Source: Erysipelotrichaceae bacterium
Lineage (GTDB): Bacteria; Bacillota_I; Bacilli_A; Erysipelotrichales; Erysipelotrichaceae
DNA length: 5,459 bases
Direction of reading: 5' to 3'
Assembly: GCA_003446295.1 (NCBI GenBank)
Contig: DMBB01000254.1
Coordinates: 1 to 5,459, forward strand
The translations under genes and the position numbers were made by a program. Below are positions 1 to 5,202 of this stretch, piece by piece. Positions within the stretch are counted from its first letter, which is position 1. Each line of letters begins with the position of its first letter. The notes below the pieces were generated by a model, which saw nothing but the letters and a program-made list of their open reading frames with translations, had not been told where the DNA came from and searched no databases.

Positions 1-2
1 CG

Positions 3-599
3 GTACAGGAGCTGCTCGACTGGGCGGACAAAGAGCTTAAGCCTGCGGCTGAGCTGGCTGCACAGGGCGGCGGAGAGTTCAAAGCCGGAGACTGGTGCAG
101 ATTCTGCAAAGCAAGAGCGACCTGCCCGCATCGGGCGATCGACCTGAAGCACATTGCACCTGCAGTACAGGAGGCGAAAGCACCGGCACTGCTGACCATG
201 GATGAAGTCTCAGATCTTCTGTATCAGGGCCGTATGGTGGCACAGTACGTCAAACAGCTGGAAGAGTATGTCATCGATCAGCTGAGCGCCGGAGTCTCTG
301 TACCGGGCTGGAAACTCGTTGAGGGAAGATCTACCAGGAAGATCACTGATGATGCTGAGGCGGCACGGAAGCTGACCGAGGCAGGCATCGATGAAGCTCT
401 TATCTATAAGAAATCACTCTACGGTCTGACTGATCTGACCAAGATCGTCGGAGGCAAAAAGAAACTCGAGGATATCCTCGGAGACCTGATCGTCAAGCCT
501 CCGGGAAAGCCGGCACTGGTACCGGATGAAGATACACGTCCCGCACTGATCAGTGATGCGGCAAAAGCATTTGAAGGCATAAACATTGAGGAGGAATAA
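3..599 (+). CDS. DUF2800 family Cas4/RecB-like nuclease, C-terminal part (5' end outside window)
   Basis: The frame is already open at the left edge, so 198 residues of the C-terminal part are visible. About 30 residues in there is a Cys triad, WCRFCKARATC (C-x2-C-x5-C), followed by PHRA. Cas4, AddB and DUF2800 (PF10926) PD-(D/E)XK nucleases use such a triad, together with one upstream Cys, to hold a 4Fe-4S cluster. The rest matches the usual DUF2800 tail: a helical stretch, then PGWKLVEGRSTRK, the YKKSLYGLTDLTKIVGGKKK stretch, and a final segment around VKPPGKPALVPDEDTRPA. The nuclease catalytic residues and the fourth Cys lie upstream of the window, so activity cannot be judged. An internal ATG at 198 lies after the Cys triad and is not the true start. 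Family members are usually about twice this length. Placement directly before an SSB and a DNA polymerase suggests DNA end processing in phage replication or recombination; that role is inferred. Confidence 0.88.
   Translation, partial: VQELLDWADKELKPAAELAAQGGGEFKAGDWCRFCKARATCPHRAIDLKHIAPAVQEAKAPALLTMDEVSDLLYQGRMVAQYVKQLEEYVIDQLSAGVSVPGWKLVEGRSTRKITDDAEAARKLTEAGIDEALIYKKSLYGLTDLTKIVGGKKKLEDILGDLIVKPPGKPALVPDEDTRPALISDAAKAFEGINIEEE
588..595 (+). promoter_or_regulatory. ribosome binding site of the DUF2815 gene, inside the end of the upstream gene
   Basis: GAGGAGGA lies 7 bases before the ATG at 603 and encodes the last Glu residues of the DUF2800 protein. It is the strongest Shine-Dalgarno match in the first half of the window and fits a high SSB output. 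It also ties the two genes into one transcript. Confidence 0.8.
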
Positions 600-602
600 A
601 TA

Positions 603-1169
603 ATGCCCAACCAGAGAAAGAATACAAAAGCAGTGATCGGACCCGTTCGCTTCAGCTACGCAAATGTCTGGGTTCCGAAATCCATGGGAGACGATGACAG
701 CAATGCCAAGTACAGCGTCAGCATCATCATCCCGAAGTCCGATAAGAAGACGATCAAAGCTGTAAATCTCGCCATCGAGAATGCTGCAGCAAATGCGCTG
801 AACGAAGTGTTCGGCGGCAAGGATCCGCACAAGATCCCTAACTTCAAATGGCCGCTCCGTGACGGTGATGAGGAACGTCCCGAGGATGAAGCTTATGCTG
901 ACAGCTATTTCCTGAATGCTTCCAGCAAGCAGGCTCCTGGTATCGTTGACAGGAATCGCCAGAAGATCCTTGATCAGACCGAGTTCTACAGCGGCTGCTA
1001 CGGTTACGCGGACATCAACTTCTATGGTTTCAACACATCCGGCAACCGCGGTATCGCAGCAGGTCTGAACAATCTGATGAAGACCAAAGACGGCCCGGCA
1101 ATGGGTGGACGTGAGTCAGCTGAAAGTGCATTCGCTGGTATCGAAGTTGAAGACGACGACGAGATCTGA
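603..1169 (+). CDS. DUF2815 / Enc34-type single-stranded DNA-binding protein
   Basis: This 188-residue protein has the hallmarks of the DUF2815 family (PF10991, named after the phage Enc34 SSB, an OB-fold protein). The start is GPVRFSYANVWVP (13-25), followed by the strand KYSVSIIIPKSD (37-48), a helix around 49-70, PLRDGDE (84-90), YFLNASS (102-108), an aromatic FYSGCYGYADINFYGF segment (128-143), and GIAAGLNNLMKTKDG (150-164). The chain ends in a short acidic tail, VEDDDEI (182-188). SSBs typically use such a tail to contact partner enzymes and to tune DNA binding. The ATG is set by the GAGGAGGA site 7 bases upstream. The gene sits 3 bases after the nuclease stop and 2 bases before the polymerase start, which suggests coupled expression. 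The expected role is coating single-stranded phage DNA during replication or recombination. Family assignment is confident; the in vivo role is inferred from family and neighbours. Confidence 0.9.
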   Translation: MPNQRKNTKAVIGPVRFSYANVWVPKSMGDDDSNAKYSVSIIIPKSDKKTIKAVNLAIENAAANALNEVFGGKDPHKIPNFKWPLRDGDEERPEDEAYADSYFLNASSKQAPGIVDRNRQKILDQTEFYSGCYGYADINFYGFNTSGNRGIAAGLNNLMKTKDGPAMGGRESAESAFAGIEVEDDDEI

Positions 1170-1171
1170 TC

Positions 1172-3127
1172 ATGGGACCGGAGCACGTTCTTTCAATAGA
1201 TCTCGAAACATTTTCCGAGGTCGATCTGGTGAACTGTGGTCTGTACAGGTATGTTGATGATCCGAGCTTCGAGATCCTGCTGTGCTCCTACGCAGTGGAT
1301 GACGGGCCGGTCATTACGATCGATCTGGCATGCGGGGAGGAGCTCTCTGAAGAGTTCCTCTCCATGCTTGAGGACCCGGCGTATGAGGTCCACGCATTCA
1401 ACGCAGCGTTCGAACGGGTATGTCTCAGCAAGTACGTCGGTCACACGATCGATCCGAGAACGTGGTGGGACACCCAGAGCCATGCGGCAATGTATGGACT
1501 GCCTGCATCTCTGAAAGATGTTGCCAAGGTCCTTCAGCTCAGTGAGCAAAAGGATACAGCCGGTGTGTTCCTGATCAACTACTTCTCAAAACCGTGCAAG
1601 CCGACTGACAAGAACGGTCAGCGTACCAGAAACTATCCGGTGCACGACATGGAAAAATGGAACCTGTATGTGAAGTACAACAAACAGGATGTCGAGACAG
1701 AGAGGGCGATCAGCAGGTACCTGGACACCCATTATCCTGCCGATGGACTGGAGCGTGAGAAGTGGATCTACAGGAACACGGAACGGGTCAATGATAACGG
1801 CGTACTGATCGATCAGGACCTGTGCAGAGCCATAGTCGAATACAATGATGCATTCTATGATCAGCAGCTCGCCAGAGCTAAGGAGATCACCGGACTGGAA
1901 AATCCCAACAGCCTGGCACAGCTGAAGCCATGGCTGCAGTCCAAAGGTCTGATCGTCACCAGCATCACCAAGACGACGCTGCCTGAGCTCGCAGAGCAGG
2001 CAACAGACCCAAGGGTGAAGGAAGTCCTGCAGATCAGGAAAAACCTCTCCCTGACGTCTGTAACGAAATTCCAGAAGATGCTGGACTGTGTCTGCTCTGA
2101 CGGCAGGATCCATGGTGTCATGAAGCACTACGGAGCCAGCCGTACAGGCCGTTTCGCAGGCCGTCTGCTGCAGACTCAGAACCTTAAGAGGAATAACCTG
2201 CCGGAGCTCGCACAGGTCCGTGAGCTGGTCAAACAGCGCGACTGGGAGTATCTGGAGTTCATGTACGGTGATGACCTGCAGGACATCTTCGGACAGCTCA
2301 CGCGCACCGCTATCATCGCTCCGGAAGGCATGACACTGACCATCGCAGACTACTCAGCCATTGAGGCAAGAGTGATCGCATGGATCGCTCATGAAGACTG
2401 GGCGAACGAGGTCTTTGCCGGTGACGGGAAGATCTACGAGGCGACAGCAGCGCAGATGTTCAACGTTCCGATCGAGACGATCGCCAAGGGCAAGGAGAAC
2501 TATGACCTCCGTCAGCGCGGCAAGGTCGCATCTCTGGCCTGCGGTTACGGAGGCGGAGCCAAGGCTATGGAAGCCATGGACATCGGTCACAAGATCAATC
2601 CCCAGGACTATCCGAAACTGGTCAAGATGTGGCGGAAAGCCAATCCTAATATCGTCAAGTTCTGGACCATCGTCGGTGATGCTGCCATCCAGGCCATCTA
2701 TGATAAGACGACGATCAAATACGAGAACCTGACATTCATGTACAAAGATAACTGTCTGTTCATTCAGATCCCTTCCGGACGCTGGCTGACCTATTACAAT
2801 GCCAGACTGGATGAAGAAGGGAACATCGAGTACTACGGCACCGATGCAAAAGGCTGGACAAAGCTCAGAACATACAGCGGCAAGCTGGTCGAGAACATCG
2901 TACAGGCAACAGCTCGTGACTGTCTGACGGACTCTCTGCTCAACCTGGAGACCTTCGGCTTCCGGATCATCTTCCACGTCCACGACGAGATCATCACAGA
3001 GACTGAGGACGATGAGAAATGGCTGAAGGTACAGACCAGACTGATGAGCAAGAATAATGACACCTGGGATCAGGGCCTGCTCCATCCGGCACCGGGATTC
3101 CAGAGCAAATACTATCTGAAGGATTAA
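1172..3127 (+). CDS. phage family A DNA polymerase with 3'-5' exonuclease domain
   Basis: A 651-residue PolA-type replicative polymerase without a 5'-3' exonuclease domain, a typical length for Bacillota phages. The proofreading domain is N-terminal: Exo I SIDLETF (D10, E12), Exo II FNAAFE (N77, E81; Glu where Pol I has Asp424), Exo III YNKQD (Y169, D173). The thumb/palm region includes GASRTGRFAGR (321-331). Palm and fingers carry motif A, ADYSAIEAR (D393, E398, R400), motif B, RQRGKVASLACGYGGG (R447, K451, Leu455 at the Pol I Phe762 position, Y459), and motif C, FHVHDEI (H604, D605, E606). KLVENIVQATARDCL (571-585) is also family-typical. All catalytic acids are present, so the enzyme should be active. 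No good Shine-Dalgarno precedes the ATG, only purine-rich codons of the SSB acidic tail, and the gap is 2 bases; translation is probably coupled to the SSB gene. Function as the phage replicase is the standard expectation for this family. Confidence 0.97.
   Translation: MGPEHVLSIDLETFSEVDLVNCGLYRYVDDPSFEILLCSYAVDDGPVITIDLACGEELSEEFLSMLEDPAYEVHAFNAAFERVCLSKYVGHTIDPRTWWDTQSHAAMYGLPASLKDVAKVLQLSEQKDTAGVFLINYFSKPCKPTDKNGQRTRNYPVHDMEKWNLYVKYNKQDVETERAISRYLDTHYPADGLEREKWIYRNTERVNDNGVLIDQDLCRAIVEYNDAFYDQQLARAKEITGLENPNSLAQLKPWLQSKGLIVTSITKTTLPELAEQATDPRVKEVLQIRKNLSLTSVTKFQKMLDCVCSDGRIHGVMKHYGASRTGRFAGRLLQTQNLKRNNLPELAQVRELVKQRDWEYLEFMYGDDLQDIFGQLTRTAIIAPEGMTLTIADYSAIEARVIAWIAHEDWANEVFAGDGKIYEATAAQMFNVPIETIAKGKENYDLRQRGKVASLACGYGGGAKAMEAMDIGHKINPQDYPKLVKMWRKANPNIVKFWTIVGDAAIQAIYDKTTIKYENLTFMYKDNCLFIQIPSGRWLTYYNARLDEEGNIEYYGTDAKGWTKLRTYSGKLVENIVQATARDCLTDSLLNLETFGFRIIFHVHDEIITETEDDEKWLKVQTRLMSKNNDTWDQGLLHPAPGFQSKYYLKD
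1805..1816. repeat. 12-base perfect palindrome with two GATC sites
   Basis: CTGATCGATCAG is its own reverse complement and lies inside the polymerase gene. GATCGATC also occurs at 1318-1325 and 1447-1454. All three copies arise from an Ile-Asp pair written ATC GAT C, so codon choice may explain them and no regulatory role is claimed. Confidence 0.5.
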
Positions 3128-3135
3128 TTAAACAA

Positions 3136-3142
3136 AGGAGGG
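3136..3142 (+). promoter_or_regulatory. ribosome binding site that decides the methyltransferase start
   Basis: AGGAGGG ends 2 bases before the ATG at 3145 and 5 bases before the next in-frame ATG at 3148. The second spacing is workable and the first is very tight, so translation most likely begins at 3148. The site lies in the only real gap of the window, the 17 bases after the polymerase stop. Confidence 0.75.
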
Positions 3143-3144
3143 AC

Positions 3145-3582
3145 ATGATGAAGACTGAAACTCTGTTCAGCAGGAACTCTGATGAGTGGGCAACACCTCA
3201 AGAACTGTTCGATGAATTGGACCGTGAATTCCACTTCAATCTGGATCCCTGTGCAACTGCAGTAAACGCAAAATGCATTCACTACTATACCCTTGCTGAT
3301 AACGGTCTTGAAAAACCATGGGGGGGGTACAGAGTATTCTGCAACCCTCCTTATTCTGATATAGCCCGTTGGGTAAAGAAGGCATATGAAGAAGCACAGA
3401 CGAAAGGGACGATCGTATGTCTTCTTATCCCGGCAAGGACTGACACAAGATATTTCCACGACTACATACTGCACCGATCGGAGATCCGTTTCCTGAAGGG
3501 AAGGATCAGGTTCGGTGACGCACAATACAATGCACCGTTTCCGTCCATGGTGGTGATCTTCCGAGGGCCGGAGACGGACTAA
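3145..3582 (+). CDS. phage Dam-type DNA N6-adenine methyltransferase
   Basis: A 145-residue protein of the phage Dam family (PF05869 type). It shows WATP near the N-terminus (15-18), LDPCA (33-37, usually read as part of the AdoMet region), LEKPWGG (55-61), the catalytic NPPY (67-70) typical of amino-methyltransferases acting on adenine, a strand IVCLLIPARTDT (90-101), LKGRIRFG (117-124) and APFPSMVVIF (130-139). Expected reaction: transfer of a methyl group from S-adenosylmethionine to adenine N6 in DNA. Characterised Dam-like members often act on GATC, but specificity cannot be read here. The listed start is the first ATG (3145); spacing from AGGAGGG favours the second, at 3148, giving 144 residues. 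Four of ten Leu codons are CTT, against few in the polymerase, and ATA occurs, which hints at a separate origin. A G8 tract lies just upstream of the catalytic motif. Likely roles are protection from host nucleases or timing of replication; both are inferred. Confidence 0.9.
   Translation: MMKTETLFSRNSDEWATPQELFDELDREFHFNLDPCATAVNAKCIHYYTLADNGLEKPWGGYRVFCNPPYSDIARWVKKAYEEAQTKGTIVCLLIPARTDTRYFHDYILHRSEIRFLKGRIRFGDAQYNAPFPSMVVIFRGPETD
3320..3327 (+). repeat. G8 homopolymer tract inside the methyltransferase gene
   Basis: Eight consecutive G encode the end of Trp and two Gly of the PWGG motif (58-61), six codons before NPPY. Both Gly codons are GGG. Loss of one G would give a TAG at 3362-3364, and gain of one G a TGA at 3357-3359, so either change removes the catalytic part of the enzyme. 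Confidence 0.85.
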
Positions 3583-3586
3583 GGAG
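3581..3586 (+). promoter_or_regulatory. ribosome binding site of the 88-residue gene
   Basis: AAGGAG overlaps the last two bases of the methyltransferase TAA stop and lies 6 bases before the ATG at 3593. It supports that start and tight coupling of the two genes. Confidence 0.75.
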
Positions 3587-3592
3587 AAGCCA

Positions 3593-3859
3593 ATGAAAAA
3601 CAAAATAACAGACCTGAATGATCACCTGTTCGCTGAGCTCGAAAGGCTCAGTGACGAGGAACTCGGAGGTGACAAGCTGCAGGAGGAAATAACCAGAGCC
3701 AAAGCTGTCGGTGATATCGCCGCCAAGATCATCGACAATGCCAAGCTGGCACTCGATGCCACGAAGCTGCAGGTCGAGTACGGCGGCGTCAATCGCAAGG
3801 AAGTAGATCTCCCTCCGATGCTGGAAAGCAAAGATCTGAAAAATGGCGGAAAGGGGTAA
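3593..3859 (+). CDS. small helical phage protein, function unknown
   Basis: An 88-residue protein beginning MKNKITDLNDHLFAELERL. Residues 5-60 look almost wholly helical and rich in Glu, Lys and Ala (for example SDEELGGDKLQEEITRAKAV and AAKIIDNAKLAL). They are followed by a short VEYGGVNRKEVDLPPMLESK segment and a polar Gly/Lys end. No catalytic motif, signal peptide, membrane segment or Cys is visible. Proteins with this type of start and a PxMLE-like end occur in phage early regions next to HNH genes, as I recall; this is a resemblance, not a named family assignment. AAGGAG at 3581-3586 supports the start. Its last 17 bases overlap the start of the HNH gene, so the two are probably translated together, and it might act with or regulate that protein. 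A real gene is very likely given the ribosome binding site and clean spacing; the function is open. Confidence 0.8.
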   Translation: MKNKITDLNDHLFAELERLSDEELGGDKLQEEITRAKAVGDIAAKIIDNAKLALDATKLQVEYGGVNRKEVDLPPMLESKDLKNGGKG

Positions 3860-4709
3860 ATGGGACCGCCGCGTCTGGCCTCAGGAGATTGCCGAGTTCG
3901 TTAAGAAAAACGCATCTGACAATGTGACGATAAAGCACATGCAGGAGATGATCTTCAACCAGTTCGGCGCTGAGTATACATACGAACAGATGAAAGGCTA
4001 CTATCACCGCAACAGGATCCCGTTCAAGCCTAACTACAGGGGCAATATTCTCCTGACAGATGAGCAGGCCGAATACCTGATCAGCATCATTCCCGGTCTC
4101 CGGTCGGATGAGATCGTAAAGAAGATGAATGAGCAGTTTGGACTTGATCTCACCATAGGTCAGATCCGAACATGGAAGAAGAACCATAAGGTGCCCAGCG
4201 GTTATGATGCCAGGTTCCGCAAAGGCCATGAGTCACGCACCAAAGGTGCTAAATGGGACGATTTCATGTCACCGGATGCTCAGAAGAACAGCCTGCAGAC
4301 CTGCTTCAAGAAGGGCAACGTCCCTAAGAACAAAGTGCCGGTGGGTACTGTATCAAGACGCGGCGAATATCTCTGGATAAAGGTCCGGGACAACTGCGGA
4401 CCGAAAAACTTCATGCTGTATCACCGCTATATCTGGGAAAAGGCAAACGGTCCTGTACCCGACGGATACAAACTGTTTTTCCTGGACGGGAATCCATTCA
4501 ACTGCAAACTGGAAAACCTGAAACTGGTCAAAGAATCCGTGATGGTCATAGCCAATCAGAAGTACGGCACCACCTCGGACCCGGAGATCAACGAGATGAT
4601 ACTGAACGCAGCACAGCTGAAGTTAGCAGTAGCTTCAGCAATGAAAAAAAAGGAAAGGATGAAAGATCATGAGCGGATCCAGGGATGGAACAGTCATACT
4701 GGCCCGTGA
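3843..4709 (+). CDS. phage HNH-family DNA-binding protein, second motif His replaced
   Basis: A 288-residue protein. The N-terminal part appears to hold two related helical, helix-turn-helix-like units: roughly 27-62 (IKHMQEMIFNQFGAEYTYEQ and on to NRIP) and 86-118 (SDEIVKKMNEQFGLDLTIGQ and on to HKVP). Two basic F-x-KGH/N elements follow: RFRKGHESRTKG (124-135) and CFKKGNVPKNKVPVG (154-168), of the kind found before HNH domains in phage homing-type nucleases. The HNH_3-like core is YHRYIWEKANGPVPDGYK (193-210), then FFLDGNPFNCKLENLKLV (212-229). His194 fits the first motif His, but Phe213 sits where HxDGN nucleases have a His; Asn217, Asn220 and Asn225 remain. Cleavage is therefore uncertain. 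The start is the first in-frame ATG after a TGA at 3837-3839; there is no strong Shine-Dalgarno, so coupling to the overlapped upstream gene is likely. The last 41 bases overlap the next gene. Alternatives are an intact nuclease of a variant subfamily or a DNA-binding relic. Confidence 0.85.
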   Translation: MAERGKWDRRVWPQEIAEFVKKNASDNVTIKHMQEMIFNQFGAEYTYEQMKGYYHRNRIPFKPNYRGNILLTDEQAEYLISIIPGLRSDEIVKKMNEQFGLDLTIGQIRTWKKNHKVPSGYDARFRKGHESRTKGAKWDDFMSPDAQKNSLQTCFKKGNVPKNKVPVGTVSRRGEYLWIKVRDNCGPKNFMLYHRYIWEKANGPVPDGYKLFFLDGNPFNCKLENLKLVKESVMVIANQKYGTTSDPEINEMILNAAQLKLAVASAMKKKERMKDHERIQGWNSHTGP

Positions 4710-4887
4710 ACTGAGGCTGACCGAGGATGGAATCCGGGGCACCATGGGATGGATCGAAGACCGGGTATCTGCTGATGTGTATGAAAAGATGAAGACCGTC
4801 ATAGAGCAGTCCATCCGATACGGCATACTGAAGAACATACTGGAAGGCCATGCGTTCAGCGACGGTCTGGAGGAAGAACTGGAATGA
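4669..4887 (+). CDS. small acidic phage protein, unknown function (72 residues)
   Basis: The 72-residue product has a short N-terminal part (MSGSRDGTVILARELRLTED) and then a mostly helical C-terminal half (GWIEDRVSADVYEKMKTVIE to the end), closing with a run of Glu (GLEEELE). There are no Cys residues, no membrane segment and no recognised motif. ATG 4669 is the first start after an in-frame TGA at 4660-4662. The purine run AGGAAAGGA (4651-4659) gives a plausible ribosome binding site about 9 bases upstream. The first 41 bases lie within the end of the HNH gene in another frame, and the end shares ATGA with the next gene. This packing supports a genuine gene. I do not recognise the family. 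Confidence 0.7.
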   Translation: MSGSRDGTVILARELRLTEDGIRGTMGWIEDRVSADVYEKMKTVIEQSIRYGILKNILEGHAFSDGLEEELE

Positions 4888-5063
4888 TAATTATCAAAGA
4901 GGAAGTCATAGTGAGCCGTGACGAGCCGTGCTTCAACGACTTTGAGAAGTATTTTGCTTCAGATAACGGCTGGAAGAGAGAAGAAAACACCGCGATAGTA
5001 ACTTACAGACGCAGGAAAGAAATGTCCGACGTGATAAGGACAGGAGAAGCGACTAATGACTGA
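4884..5063 (+). CDS. small phage protein, unknown function (59 residues)
   Basis: Begins at the ATG of an ATGA overlap with the stop of the preceding gene. GGAGGA at 4869-4874 lies 9 bases upstream and sets the start. The 59-residue product reads MIIIKEEVIVSRDEP (likely a beta strand), then CFNDFEKYFASDNGWKRE (likely a helix), then NTAIVTYRRRKEM (second strand), then a polar tail. It looks like a small beta-alpha-beta fold with a single Cys at residue 16. It is shorter than most gene finders accept, but the overlap and ribosome binding site argue that it is translated. The function is unknown; small early proteins of phages often bind and alter host proteins, though nothing here identifies a target. 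Confidence 0.65.
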   Translation: MIIIKEEVIVSRDEPCFNDFEKYFASDNGWKREENTAIVTYRRRKEMSDVIRTGEATND

Positions 5064-5202
5064 ACAGGAAGCGATCAAATTTATCTTCGAGATTTTGCAA
5101 AGATTATTGATATATCATGAAGAACTCACAGATGAGCAACGAGAAATCATCGGCCGTTATGAGTATTATCTGAACGACTTCTATAAGAGGGATGAAGAAT
5201 GA
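5056..5202 (+). CDS. very small helical phage protein, unknown function (48 residues)
   Basis: A 48-residue, wholly helical and rather acidic product: MTEQEAIKFIFEILQRLLIY, then HEELTDEQREIIGRYEYYLN, then DFYKRDEE. Two amphipathic helices joined near residue 24 are likely. The start ATG overlaps the end of the preceding gene by 8 bases, follows an in-frame TAA at 5035-5037, and is preceded by AGGAG at 5042-5046, 9 bases away. The stop overlaps the next start as ATGA. Three of its five Leu codons are TTA or TTG, a choice I found nowhere in the polymerase, so the gene may have a different origin. No function can be assigned. Confidence 0.6.
   Translation: MTEQEAIKFIFEILQRLLIYHEELTDEQREIIGRYEYYLNDFYKRDEE

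Noticed and set aside
198..599. A separate 133-residue gene starting at the internal ATG 198
   Set aside because: The frame is open upstream to the window edge and carries the family Cys triad before this ATG, so it is the end of a longer gene.
944..985. TTGACA-like box that could be a promoter -35
   Set aside because: No convincing TATAAT at the right distance, and it lies in the middle of the SSB gene, where the match is likely chance.
1586..2128. Open frame of 180 codons on the minus strand
   Set aside because: A shadow of the polymerase gene with low-complexity hydrophobic composition and no family resemblance.
2354..3085. Long open frame of 243 codons on the minus strand opposite the polymerase C-terminal half
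   Set aside because: It lies fully opposite the motif-bearing polymerase domain, has no ribosome binding site or recognisable domain, and is explained by the codon bias of the + strand gene.
3125..3147. Possible terminator or promoter between the polymerase and methyltransferase genes
   Set aside because: The gap is only 17 bases, contains the ribosome binding site, and shows no stem-loop followed by T residues.
4641..4672. A8 run with an A AAA AAG heptamer in the HNH frame, a possible dnaX-like frameshift site leading into the 72-residue gene
   Set aside because: A -1 shift meets TGA at 4670-4672 and a +1 shift meets TGA at 4660-4662, so no fusion with the next gene is possible, and no stimulatory Shine-Dalgarno or stem is evident.
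4913..4930. Direct repeat GAGCCGTG twice, 10 bases apart
   Set aside because: Short, only two copies, and inside a coding region where it encodes different residues; not enough for an operator or repeat array.
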